Positions 23,536-32,706 of a DNA stretch of 64,000 bases are shown piece by piece (position 1 is the stretch's first letter; every line of letters starts with the position of its first letter). The position numbers and the translations under genes were made by a program. Below the pieces are notes generated by a model. That model saw nothing but the letters and a program-made list of their open reading frames with translations. It was not told the origin of the DNA and made no database searches. The stretch covers positions 13,547 to 77,546 of the forward strand of contig JAZQJA010000032.1 in NCBI GenBank assembly GCA_045541455.1. Reading direction: 5' to 3'. Source of the stretch: RGIG9041 sp045541455 (GTDB lineage: Bacteria > Bacillota > Clostridia > Oscillospirales > QAKW01).

Positions 23536-25344
23536 TCAGTTGTCCGAGTCAAGTTTAAGTACCGCCATAAATGCTTCTTGCGGAACCTCAACATTACCGA
23601 GTGAACGCATACGCTTTTTACCCTCTTTTTGCTTTTCAAGAAGTTTCTTTTTACGGGTGATGTCACCGCCATAGCATTTGGCAAGAACATCTTTTCTAAG
23701 CGCTTTTACCGTTTCACGCGCAATGATTTTACCGCCAACTGCAGCTTGAATGGGTATTTCAAACAACTGGCGCGGTATGTGTTCTTTAAGTTTTTCTGCC
23801 ATTTTGCGAGCCCTGGGGTATGCCTTGTCGGTATGGACAATAAACGACAGTGCATCAACCACTTCTCCCGACAGCATAATGTCAAGTTTAACAAGTTTTG
23901 ACACCTTGTAGTCTGACAACTCGTAATCAAGAGATGCATAACCGCGTGTGCGGGATTTCAGAGTATCAAAAAAGTCGTATACAATTTCGCCCAAAGGCAG
24001 TTCGTAGTGTATATTTACACGGGTTGTGTCGAGGTATGTCATATCTTTAAATATGCCGCGTCTGTCTTGACACAGTTCCATAATGTTGCCCACAAATTCC
24101 TCAGGCGCTATTATATCCGCTTTGACATACGGCTCAAGCGTCTGTGCAATTTCTGCAGGGTCTGGGTAGTTTGTCGGGTTTGAGATATATTCCTTTTCGC
24201 CGTTTGTCTTTTCTACAAGATAGGAAACAGATGGTGCAGTGGTTATAATGTCCAGCATAAACTCGCGTTCAATACGCTCTTGAATAATTTCCATGTGCAG
24301 CAGTCCCAAAAAGCCGCAGCGGAAACCAAAACCGAGTGCCGCCGAGGTTTCGGGCTCAAACATAAACGAAGCGTCGTTGAGTTTGAGTTTTGCAAGCGCG
24401 TCTTTAAGGTCGTCGTATTTTGCGCCGTCTGCAGGATAAATACCCGAAAACACCATTGGCGTACACTCTTTATAACCTGCAAGCGCCGTTTGGCATGGGC
24501 GGTCAGCGTGCGTTACGGTGTCGCCCACACGAGTGTTTTCAACATTTTTAATTGATGCTGTAAAATAACCTACATCGCCTGCTTTAAGTATTCCTGTTTG
24601 TTCAAGGCCGAGCGGGCGCATAAAGCCGCATTCTACAACTTCAAATTCTGCACCTGTCGCCATCATACGAATAACATCACCCGTTTTCAAAGTGCCGTCC
24701 ATCATACGAATGTAAACGATAACGCCCTTGTAACTGTCATAATAACTGTCAAAAATGAGTGCTGAAAGCGGTGCATTGTCGTCACCTGTCGGCGCCGGTA
24801 TGTTTTGTACTACCGCTTCAAGCACCGATTCCATATTAATATTCATTTTAGCCGATACGAGAGGCGCATCCTCTGCAGGAATTCCGATAATATCCTCAAT
24901 TTCGTGTATAACGCGCTGAGGGTCGGCAGACGGCAGGTCAATTTTGTTAATTACAGGTACAAGTTCTAAGTTGTTGTCAAGTGCGATGTAAGTGTTGGCA
25001 AGTGTTTGCGCCTCAATACCTTGTGAAGCGTCAACTACAAGTACTGCCCCCTCACAAGCCGCCAAAGCGCGCGAAACCTCGTAGTTAAAGTCAACATGTC
25101 CAGGTGTGTCAATAAGGTTAATTGTATACAGTTTACCGTCTTTTGCCCTGTAGTCAAGGTGGACAGCGCGTGCTTTTATTGTAATTCCGCGTTCGCGCTC
25201 GAGCTCCATATTATCAAGTAATTGGTTTTCCATTTCACGTTGCGTAACGGCATTACAAATTTCAAGCAGTCTATCGGCAATAGTTGATTTTCCGTGGTCG
25301 ATATGTGCTATTATAGAAAAATTTCTTGTATTCTCTTTACTCAC
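23536..25344 (-). CDS. lepA: elongation factor 4 (LepA)
   Basis: A 602-residue translational GTPase. G1 is AHIDHGKST near residue 13, G3 is DTPGHVD, G4 is NKID; domains II-V and the LepA-specific C-terminal domain follow. Length matches the family exactly. It binds ribosomes and affects initiation, stalling and back-translocation. It overlaps the upstream membrane-protein gene by 8 bp and is followed at once by hemW. Confidence 0.98.
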   Translation of the reverse strand: MSKENTRNFSIIAHIDHGKSTIADRLLEICNAVTQREMENQLLDNMELERERGITIKARAVHLDYRAKDGKLYTINLIDTPGHVDFNYEVSRALAACEGAVLVVDASQGIEAQTLANTYIALDNNLELVPVINKIDLPSADPQRVIHEIEDIIGIPAEDAPLVSAKMNINMESVLEAVVQNIPAPTGDDNAPLSALIFDSYYDSYKGVIVYIRMMDGTLKTGDVIRMMATGAEFEVVECGFMRPLGLEQTGILKAGDVGYFTASIKNVENTRVGDTVTHADRPCQTALAGYKECTPMVFSGIYPADGAKYDDLKDALAKLKLNDASFMFEPETSAALGFGFRCGFLGLLHMEIIQERIEREFMLDIITTAPSVSYLVEKTNGEKEYISNPTNYPDPAEIAQTLEPYVKADIIAPEEFVGNIMELCQDRRGIFKDMTYLDTTRVNIHYELPLGEIVYDFFDTLKSRTRGYASLDYELSDYKVSKLVKLDIMLSGEVVDALSFIVHTDKAYPRARKMAEKLKEHIPRQLFEIPIQAAVGGKIIARETVKALRKDVLAKCYGGDITRKKKLLEKQKEGKKRMRSLGNVEVPQEAFMAVLKLDSDN

Positions 25345-26221
25345 TTATTTCCTCTTTCTCTTCAGGGATTTGGTCGATGTATAAATCAAAGTCTGACATA
25401 TCAGTCACAACTTCTTCATTTTTAACGACGGGTGCTTGTGCACTGTCAAGTTTTGCAAGAATTATAACGCCTAAAACAGCAACAGCAATTTCAAACAGCG
25501 CAAAAACAAACTCTGTTATATATAACTGTGTTACCTTTCCGAAAGCAAAAGCGATTAGTTTTGCAAGCGAGGTGGGTGCGCATATTGAAATATACAGCAT
25601 TGTAAAAGCACCTAACCGCTTTTTACTTATATTTACACCCGCTTTTGAGCAACTGAAACTTATAAGCATCATTGCAAGCGCACATATTGTAAGTATTTCC
25701 AGTTTGCTTTCACTTACATGAACTTTTTCAAACGAATCAAAAAACGCTTTCACGCCGTAAACACAAATGTATATTGGCGGAAAAAAGCCAAGTACGGCGG
25801 TAACACGGCTTGTGCGTTTTGCAAACGCGTCGAATGCAAGCAACGCAAAGTATAAAGCCGACGCAAACGACAAAATTGCAACCCAGTCTAAAGTTTTGTT
25901 AGCCATCATTTGTCCAAGGCGTACACCACTGTCAAACAGCAACACAGCCGCTGCCGTAATCGAAACGCAGCCTGCACCGCTGTTATTTAAAAGTCCGTTT
26001 GCGTAACTTTCTGTTTTGTCACCGATAAACAGCCACAACACCGCGATTAATGCCAAAACACCTATCACACCGTATAGCGACACACTTAGTACTTTGTCAA
26101 AAACCGAATTAATACTAAACAGCCCTGAATTGTCAATAATAAAAATATACTGTAAAACGCGCAGTACCGCAGTTGTTAAAAATGCGGCAAGCGAAATTAT
26201 CAAACCGTGTTTTGCTTTCAA
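25337..26221 (-). CDS. hypothetical multi-pass membrane protein
   Basis: A 294-residue protein with about eight hydrophobic helices between residues 5 and 265 and a short acidic cytoplasmic tail (DLYIDQIPEEKEE). I do not recognise a family. It starts with TTG, with AAAGGAG upstream, and overlaps lepA by 8 bp, so it is the first gene of the lepA operon. No catalytic or binding motif is evident. Confidence 0.75.
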   Translation of the reverse strand: MKAKHGLIISLAAFLTTAVLRVLQYIFIIDNSGLFSINSVFDKVLSVSLYGVIGVLALIAVLWLFIGDKTESYANGLLNNSGAGCVSITAAAVLLFDSGVRLGQMMANKTLDWVAILSFASALYFALLAFDAFAKRTSRVTAVLGFFPPIYICVYGVKAFFDSFEKVHVSESKLEILTICALAMMLISFSCSKAGVNISKKRLGAFTMLYISICAPTSLAKLIAFAFGKVTQLYITEFVFALFEIAVAVLGVIILAKLDSAQAPVVKNEEVVTDMSDFDLYIDQIPEEKEEISE

Positions 26222-26371
26222 TGTAAGTACTCCTTTTAAAAATAGACATATTTAGTTTATTATACTATATAAATTATAAAAAATAAATACCCATTTGAAA
26301 AATCTGTCCGTGTTGACAAAACGTGAGTGCGAATATATAATATTGAAAGATATTTTTTAAACGGAGTTATT

Positions 26372-27469
26372 ATGATTATTATTGACGAATACAAAATCCG
26401 CCTGTCTGCTTTAAAAGACGGGCTTGATAACCTGTATAATGCACTGAAACTTGACGAGGTTAAGCAAAAACTTAAACAGGACGAAGAACTTACAGCACAA
26501 GACGGTTTTTGGAATGATATGGAACGCAGCCAAAAGGTGTCGCAGTCTATTAAAAATGCAAAAGACACTATTGCCGAATATGAAAAACTTGTCCGTCAGT
26601 ACGACGACCTTGCAACGCTTATTGAATTTGCCGATGACGGTGCGTTGGACGAGGTTGAAAGTGAAATTGTCGAGGGTTTTCCGGTGTTTGAACGTGACCT
26701 TGACAGCGCAAAACTTAAAACCTTGCTGTCGGGTGAGTATGACAAAAACAATGCCATTCTTACATTTCACGCAGGCGCAGGCGGTACCGAAGCGCAAGAT
26801 TGGGTGGAAATGCTTTATCGTATGTATACAAGGTTTGCACAGCGCCACGACTACAAAATCACAGTACTTGATATGCTGGATGGTGATGAAGCCGGTATAA
26901 AAAGTGCCTCAATTCTTGTTGAGGGCGTTAACGCTTACGGCTATCTGAAAGGTGAAAACGGTGTGCACCGTCTTGTCCGTGTGTCGCCGTTTGACTCGTC
27001 GGGCAGACGCCATACATCATTTGCATCTTTAGAGGTTATGCCCGAACTTGACGACGATATAAATATAGAAATACGTGACGAAGACTTAAAGGTTGATACC
27101 TATCGTGCATCGGGTGCCGGCGGTCAGCATGTAAATAAAACCGAAAGCGCCATTCGTATTACCCACATACCCACAGGGGTTGTCGTTGCGTGCCAAAACG
27201 AGCGTTCTCAGCATAAAAATCGCGATATGGCGATGAAAATGTTAAAATCCAAACTTGTTGAAATAAAAGAACGCGAACACCTTGAAAAAATCGAGGATAT
27301 AAAGGGCGAACACATGCAAATTGGTTGGGGTTCGCAAATCCGTTCGTATGTATTTATGCCGTATACTCTTGCCAAAGACCATCGCACCGGTTTTGAGTCG
27401 GGCAATATCAACGCCGTTATGGACGGTGACATAGATGGGTTTATAAACGCTTATTTGCTATCACTTTAA
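26372..27469 (+). CDS. prfB: peptide chain release factor 2, without programmed frameshift
   Basis: A 365-residue class I release factor that ends translation at UGA and UAA. The codon-recognition motif SPF (in RVSPFDSS) identifies it as RF2, and GAGGQHVNK holds the catalytic GGQ loop. ATG 26372 is chosen with ACGGAG 5 bp upstream. Most bacterial prfB genes have an in-frame UGA bypassed by +1 frameshifting near codon 26 (CTT TGA C). Here codons 26-28 read AAA CTT GAC (26447-26455), so the frame is continuous and this autoregulation is absent. Confidence 0.95.
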   Translation: MIIIDEYKIRLSALKDGLDNLYNALKLDEVKQKLKQDEELTAQDGFWNDMERSQKVSQSIKNAKDTIAEYEKLVRQYDDLATLIEFADDGALDEVESEIVEGFPVFERDLDSAKLKTLLSGEYDKNNAILTFHAGAGGTEAQDWVEMLYRMYTRFAQRHDYKITVLDMLDGDEAGIKSASILVEGVNAYGYLKGENGVHRLVRVSPFDSSGRRHTSFASLEVMPELDDDINIEIRDEDLKVDTYRASGAGGQHVNKTESAIRITHIPTGVVVACQNERSQHKNRDMAMKMLKSKLVEIKEREHLEKIEDIKGEHMQIGWGSQIRSYVFMPYTLAKDHRTGFESGNINAVMDGDIDGFINAYLLSL

Positions 27470-27470
27470 T

Positions 27471-27503
27471 AAAAAAACTGCACAAAGTTTGTGCAGTTTT
27501 TTT
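27471..27503 (+). terminator. terminator after prfB
   Basis: Near-perfect 16-nt arms (AAAAAAACTGCACAAA and complement) are followed by more T residues. Confidence 0.85.
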
Positions 27504-27555
27504 GTTTAGAATGCAATACAAATGTATCAGTTATGTTACATTTTAAAATTGCGCG

Positions 27556-27584
27556 TTGACTATCAGTATTAATATATATATAAT
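27556..27584 (+). promoter_or_regulatory. strong promoter of the SLH protein gene
   Basis: TTGACT (27556-27561) and TATAAT (27579-27584) are 17 bp apart, with GGGAGGA before the ATG at 27617. This is among the best promoter matches in the window. Confidence 0.8.
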
Positions 27585-27616
27585 CAAAATATCAATAAAT
27601 CCGGGAGGAAATTGTA

Positions 27617-29581
27617 ATGAAACTTGCAAAAAGCTTACTTTCTGCTTTAATCATTGTTATTTTAAGTTGCACCATGTGTGTTTCTACATTTGCGGCTTAT
27701 AACGATGTTGCTGCAGACAACGAAAACCTTAAGGCTATCGAATTTGTCGATAAACTCGGTGTTATTCCAAGTACTTGGAATGGTGATTTTAAACCCGACC
27801 AGTACCTTACACGTGCCGATGCACTTATGGCTGTTTACAGAACGCTTTACGGCAGTGATATTAACAAAGCTGAATATGAAGAAGCTGCAAACGCTATTGA
27901 ATACATAGAATCGGGTGAAACGGGCGACGTTTCTGCTACTGCAGCACTTCGTTATTATATAGCATGGGGTATTGATAATTATATTGTGGCATCGTCTACA
28001 GAAAACTCAATGTTCCGTCCTTCAGAGCCTGTTACGGCAAACGAACTTTCTGCTTTGCTTGCAAAAATTCTTCGTCTTGTAGAAGATGAAAACGCACAGT
28101 TCCCTGACGGTTATACCGATCTTGTTTCTGAACTTATGGGTTCTGTAGAGGCTGGTGAAGACCCCGTTACAAGAGAACAGGCAGCTGTTATTTTCACAAA
28201 CGCTATTACATCTGTTGAGGGCACTCCCGGTGAACTCGGTGTTTACACCGACTTTGACGGTGCTCCTCTCGATTCACTTGCAGTAAATGTATTCTGTATG
28301 GATACAGTTGACCTTGTAATCCGTGCAACTACAACAAGAAATCTTGGTTACAACGTTAAAAACGGTACACTTCTTTCAAACGGTGCCGACATCGACTTGG
28401 GCTCTGACTTCTCTGATTATATCGGCTACGGTATCTCACTTACATACCGTGATTCAGATGCTTCGGGTACATACACCGAGGATGAGGAAGTTTTGACATA
28501 CTCAATCAGTTCAACCAAAACAGTAACCGTTCCCGCTTCAAGCCTTAAAATTTCATCAGGTAGTTCAATTGCTGTTGAATCCGAATCGGGCACATTAAAC
28601 TTAGGTTCGTCAACATATATGTATCTAAACGATAATCCTTGGCCTTTAAATGACGACAAGTACGATCTTATTAAACTTGTTACATCAATTGGTGTTGACA
28701 CAACAATCGAATCGCGCGACGGTTTCTTGTTTAAATGTATGCAGGCTACATCAACAGATACAGTTTATGCAACAGTATTTGCAACAGAGTCAAAACCCGG
28801 TAAAGTTGTTGGTATTAACAATGGTTATTACACAATTTTAGACTATTACTATGCAGGTTCTGACAATGAATACAGAACTTATAATGTTCTTGATTGTAAA
28901 TTTGGCACAACCGTTAAGGTTGGTGATTATGTAAGTTTCTACGAAAGCGGAGATAAAGTATATATCAATCCCGGTAACACTCTTACAGCCGGTGTTAAAG
29001 AAACAAAAGTTGATAAATATACAGGTGTGTTCTCCATTGTATTTGACAATGATGTTTCAGGTTTCAAACATGCTTTCTATGTAGAAGGTGATACACCTAT
29101 CGTTGCAAACAAAAAAGGTGAAGGCGAGAAATACAACTTTATTATGGATGACACAGGTGATAACTATGTTATTACTTGGGAAGCAATAAAAACAAACTAC
29201 AAAACATTAGAAATTACAGAACTTACTGATGATGCTGCAAAATCAAGCATTACCGTTAAGGCTGTTGACCTTGCTACAGGCAAAGAAGTAAAGGCATTTA
29301 CTGTTAAATATGACAACATCAACGCACCTACAGCATTAAAGGTCGGTGACATTGTTAACTACAGCGACAACGGTGCCGAAACTCCCAAAGCATATCTTGA
29401 AAAGAGAGCTACTATAACAGTTCAGGTTATGGATATGGGTGATCATATAATAGATATGAACACAAATAAAGTTTATTACAAGAGCCAGTATATTAAAGAC
29501 GGCGGTGTTTTAGAGTCGGGCTTTACATATAAACTTACTCTTGATATGGCAAACTGTGTTGTAACTGCTGAAAAACTTTAA
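27617..29581 (+). CDS. SLH-domain surface protein
   Basis: A 654-residue secreted protein. A signal peptide (about 1-26, ending STFA-A) is followed by S-layer homology repeats at about 27-80, 108-155 and 165-195; the first contains FKPDQYLTRADAL and the third DPVTREQAAVIF. SLH repeats bind pyruvylated cell-wall polymers. The remaining ~450 residues are Ser/Thr/Asp-rich and beta-like, with no recognised enzyme motif. It lacks a sortase signal. The strong promoter, strong ribosome site and own terminator suggest an abundant surface-layer or envelope protein. Its codon choice seems more uniform than that of the neighbours, which also fits high expression. Confidence 0.88.
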   Translation: MKLAKSLLSALIIVILSCTMCVSTFAAYNDVAADNENLKAIEFVDKLGVIPSTWNGDFKPDQYLTRADALMAVYRTLYGSDINKAEYEEAANAIEYIESGETGDVSATAALRYYIAWGIDNYIVASSTENSMFRPSEPVTANELSALLAKILRLVEDENAQFPDGYTDLVSELMGSVEAGEDPVTREQAAVIFTNAITSVEGTPGELGVYTDFDGAPLDSLAVNVFCMDTVDLVIRATTTRNLGYNVKNGTLLSNGADIDLGSDFSDYIGYGISLTYRDSDASGTYTEDEEVLTYSISSTKTVTVPASSLKISSGSSIAVESESGTLNLGSSTYMYLNDNPWPLNDDKYDLIKLVTSIGVDTTIESRDGFLFKCMQATSTDTVYATVFATESKPGKVVGINNGYYTILDYYYAGSDNEYRTYNVLDCKFGTTVKVGDYVSFYESGDKVYINPGNTLTAGVKETKVDKYTGVFSIVFDNDVSGFKHAFYVEGDTPIVANKKGEGEKYNFIMDDTGDNYVITWEAIKTNYKTLEITELTDDAAKSSITVKAVDLATGKEVKAFTVKYDNINAPTALKVGDIVNYSDNGAETPKAYLEKRATITVQVMDMGDHIIDMNTNKVYYKSQYIKDGGVLESGFTYKLTLDMANCVVTAEKL

Positions 29582-29597
29582 TTTTTAACAATACATA

Positions 29598-29641
29598 AAA
29601 AGCAGGCTGTAAAAAACAATTGTTTTTTACAGCCTGCTTTT
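29598..29641. terminator. 44-nt perfect palindrome, terminator after the SLH gene
   Basis: Perfect 22-nt arms including CAGGCTGTAAAAAAC and its complement, the same 15 bases found in the palindrome at 3198-3237; only the tip and outer flanks differ. Confidence 0.85.
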
Positions 29642-29745
29642 AATTAACAACGAAACTAACTTTAATTTTATTTAAAAAAATTATTCATAATTTTGAAATA
29701 ATACCCGTCTATAATAAATATATAAAAACGAAGGGTTGGGTTACA

Positions 29746-30978
29746 ATGAACGATAATTTTAACAATTCAAATTATACATTTTCGCCAAACGGCGAATATC
29801 GTGGTTACGGATATACCGACAAGCCCAAACAGAAAAAACCGAAGAAAAAACTCGGCACTGTTTCAACCGTTGCAATATGTGTTGTATTTTCACTTATCGC
29901 CGGGGTTGCGGGCGGCGCACTGGGTGCGGTAATTATCGGTGATGGCGCCGGTAATGCGGTGCTTGGCAATACGGCAGTAATTTACCGCGATGTTAACATT
30001 GCAGACAAAGACGGAAACGACATTAAAAATGCCTTGACTGTCGGACAGATTGCCGATATGGCAAAAGATAGTGTGGTTGAAATTACAACCGAGGCAGTGC
30101 AGACCGGCTCGTTTATGATGCAATATGTAAGTGAGGGTGCCGGCAGTGGTGTGATAATCACTGAAGACGGCTATATTGCTACAAATTATCACGTAATTGA
30201 CGGTGCGACTAAAGTATCTGTCCGTACAACTGACGGAACAAGTTATGAAGCAAAAATTGTTGGCGGCGATGAAAAAAGTGACCTTGCTGTTTTAAAAATA
30301 GAGGCTAAAGAACTTGTAAGCGCAGTTGTTGGCGACTTTGAAAAATGCAAGGTGGGTGATACGGTTGTTGCAATCGGCAATCCGCTTGGCCAACTTGGCG
30401 GGACTGTTACCGACGGTATTATAAGTGCGCTTGACAGAGAAATTACAATTGATAATAATATAATGACGCTTATTCAAACCAACACCGCAATAAACCCCGG
30501 CAACTCGGGCGGTGGGCTGTTTAACCAAAGCGGTCAACTTATTGGTATTGTAAATGCAAAATCATCCGGTGAAGACGTTGAAGGTCTTGGTTTTGCAATT
30601 CCTATTGATGTTGCAAGCACCGTAATTTCCGACCTTATCGAGCACGGCTATGTAACAGGCAGGGTCGAAACAGGCATAGAAGTTTTAGAGATAAACGATT
30701 TTCACACCGCTATGTATTACCGTGTGTCGCAAGCAGGCCTTTATGTATACAGTGTAGAAGACAACTCGCACGCACAAAGGGCAGGTTTTAAAGCCGGCGA
30801 CCTTATAAAATCGCTTGACGGCCTTTCAATTACGACCGAAGAAGAATATAACAAAATATTAAAAGACCACGCCATAGGCGATGTTATAAGTGTTGTGGTA
30901 GTACGGGGCGGAAAAGAACTCACTTTAAATCTTGAATTGTACGAGTACACCCCAACAACCGGCAACCAGATATTCTAA
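29746..30978 (+). CDS. HtrA/DegP-like serine protease
   Basis: A 410-residue membrane-anchored protease. A ~35-residue cytoplasmic basic stretch precedes one transmembrane helix (about 40-64). The trypsin-like domain has His149 (TNYHVIDG), Asp179 (SDLAVLK) and Ser254 (PGNSGGGL), a complete triad. A single PDZ domain fills the C-terminus (about 310-405). These proteases degrade or refold misfolded exported proteins, with the active part outside the cell. It lies 165 bp downstream of the SLH gene and may handle its quality control; a TATAAT at 29710-29715 suggests a separate promoter. Confidence 0.95.
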   Translation: MNDNFNNSNYTFSPNGEYRGYGYTDKPKQKKPKKKLGTVSTVAICVVFSLIAGVAGGALGAVIIGDGAGNAVLGNTAVIYRDVNIADKDGNDIKNALTVGQIADMAKDSVVEITTEAVQTGSFMMQYVSEGAGSGVIITEDGYIATNYHVIDGATKVSVRTTDGTSYEAKIVGGDEKSDLAVLKIEAKELVSAVVGDFEKCKVGDTVVAIGNPLGQLGGTVTDGIISALDREITIDNNIMTLIQTNTAINPGNSGGGLFNQSGQLIGIVNAKSSGEDVEGLGFAIPIDVASTVISDLIEHGYVTGRVETGIEVLEINDFHTAMYYRVSQAGLYVYSVEDNSHAQRAGFKAGDLIKSLDGLSITTEEEYNKILKDHAIGDVISVVVVRGGKELTLNLELYEYTPTTGNQIF

Positions 30979-31015
30979 ATTAATTTTTTAGAAAATAATA
31001 CAACCTTTACAAAAT

Positions 31016-31049
31016 AAAAATATCGCATAAAATTTTATGCGATATTTTT
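31016..31049. terminator. 34-nt perfect palindrome, bidirectional terminator
   Basis: Perfect 17-nt arms (AAAAATATCGCATAAAA and complement) lie between the convergent HtrA gene and the amidohydrolase gene. Confidence 0.85.
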
Positions 31050-31056
31050 TATTGTT

Positions 31057-32691
31057 TTATTTTTTTATGTATCCCAAAGATTCGTGGAACTCGTTGCCTG
31101 AAAGCGCATATTTTTTCACTTTTTCGGCAAAAGAGGAATTACATAACCTTGTATTAAGGTTTAAGATGTTCGTGTCCCATGTAAAGACATATTTAAGAAT
31201 GGCAAACGACTCATCCTCTTGCTTTATATCAAATAAGTTTTGGAACTTTATGATATTGCTGTTTTCGTCAAGCAGTTGCTTAAGAGTGCTGTCAAGTAAC
31301 CATGAATGGCAGGTAAAATTCTCATATTCAAACTCAGGAAAATGCTTTGTAAAAAATACCTTTGCACGTGCTATAGATGCCTGACACTCTGCAATATCAA
31401 GCGGTGCGCCGGCGGGTATGTGAATTTCTATAACATTGTTTTCATATTTGTCTTTACCCATGCAAAACTGAAGTCTGCCGAGTTTAAACAGTTTCATAGA
31501 AAGGTGACGTGAAAGCCAACAAAGTTCACCAAGGTACAGCCCGCCTTTTATCTGACTCCATGTATTTGTCCAGATAACAATATCACTAAGCGTGTCAATT
31601 AATATTTCATTGTCTATGCCCTTGTTTTTATATTTGGTTTCAAGAAGGTGGGCAAAGTAGAGAAATGACAAAAGGTTGCGCGCCCCGTCTTGACAGTTTT
31701 TGTCATAACCGTCAATGGTTATCGCGTCGGATATTTTGAGTTGTGACAGTGCTTTATAAAACTCGTTGTTATATTCTTTTGGGAAGTTAAGTCGAAGATA
31801 CATATCTTCAATTATCTTTTGCATATCCTGCCTTACAGGCGACCAATGTTTGTCGTTATCACAGTCGGGACTTATGTGGTTATGCACCAATTCGGTTTTG
31901 CCGAGAAAACGGAAAAGATTATCACGGTAGAGTTTTTGGCGGTTTTCAAGGCTTACACCAAGTTCGTCCATTATCTTAGCGTCAATGTCAAGCCATTTTG
32001 TGCACCACTCGGCGCGGTAACTGTCTGCAGACGCATCAGTGCCGAACATTATGTTGTCACCGACATCGTAACCAATGGTATACAGTTTTGTAATAAGTTC
32101 GCGTCGGTATATTTCAGGGGTGCCGGGGGTGATGTCAAAAAACATCTCTGCCGTTTTTTTATCGCCGCCTGCATTCATAAATTTACCGTACATTGCAATA
32201 CACTCGTCTATCCACGGCCACGAACAATGCCCCATTGAAAAGCGCAGGCCTTCTATCTTTAAAAGCGGCTCCCAGTTAAGAGGTCTGTTGTGGTTTGAGG
32301 AAACCTCACCGTCCCATAATATTCCCGAATGGAAAAATACAGGCTTGTTTAAAGCCGCAATCTCGCGTAGCAGAGCCATAGGAGTGTCTTCATAGATATA
32401 GTAGTCTGTGCATATCATTTTAAAAGCGGCAATACCGCGGTCGGCTGCTTTCTTTATATTTTCAAAAATGTCTTTTTCGTAAGGGTGTATCCACATAACA
32501 GGGAAAAGCCTGTCGGGATAGCCTTTAGTCCAGTTAAGAACGGTATTAAGGCGGGTTTCAAAATCTGCACTATGAGGCCAGTCGGAAAATACACAGCCGC
32601 CGTAAACACCCGCTGTATCCATTTTGTCTAAAAGTGATTTCGGGTTGGGAGTGCCGCCAAAGTTATGTATATGCATATCAAATATCTGCAT
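31057..32691 (-). CDS. amidohydrolase domain fused to a GNAT-like acyltransferase module
   Basis: A 544-residue protein with two parts. Residues 1-270 are an amidohydrolase-2 TIM barrel: metal ligands His7 and His9 (DMHIH), His121 (FFHSG), His155 (MGHCS) and Asp219 (GTDAS). Residues ~280-544 lack these motifs and instead resemble the NAT_N/GNAT_C acyltransferase-like domain pair (HIPAGAPLD, then FTCHSWLLD and a SNIIKF segment). I assign the second part by pattern memory, so it is less certain. The fusion suggests coupled hydrolysis and acyl transfer on one substrate. It ends the ftsK-led operon, 15 bp after an isomerase-like gene. Confidence 0.75.
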   Translation of the reverse strand: MQIFDMHIHNFGGTPNPKSLLDKMDTAGVYGGCVFSDWPHSADFETRLNTVLNWTKGYPDRLFPVMWIHPYEKDIFENIKKAADRGIAAFKMICTDYYIYEDTPMALLREIAALNKPVFFHSGILWDGEVSSNHNRPLNWEPLLKIEGLRFSMGHCSWPWIDECIAMYGKFMNAGGDKKTAEMFFDITPGTPEIYRRELITKLYTIGYDVGDNIMFGTDASADSYRAEWCTKWLDIDAKIMDELGVSLENRQKLYRDNLFRFLGKTELVHNHISPDCDNDKHWSPVRQDMQKIIEDMYLRLNFPKEYNNEFYKALSQLKISDAITIDGYDKNCQDGARNLLSFLYFAHLLETKYKNKGIDNEILIDTLSDIVIWTNTWSQIKGGLYLGELCWLSRHLSMKLFKLGRLQFCMGKDKYENNVIEIHIPAGAPLDIAECQASIARAKVFFTKHFPEFEYENFTCHSWLLDSTLKQLLDENSNIIKFQNLFDIKQEDESFAILKYVFTWDTNILNLNTRLCNSSFAEKVKKYALSGNEFHESLGYIKK

Positions 32692-32706
32692 AAGTTTCTC
32701 CGTTTT

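Noticed and set aside
23535..23690. 52-codon upstream extension of hemW
   Set aside because: It would lie inside lepA in another frame, and the conserved HemW start MVSLYIHIPFC with the lepA-hemW junction gives a natural start at 23534.
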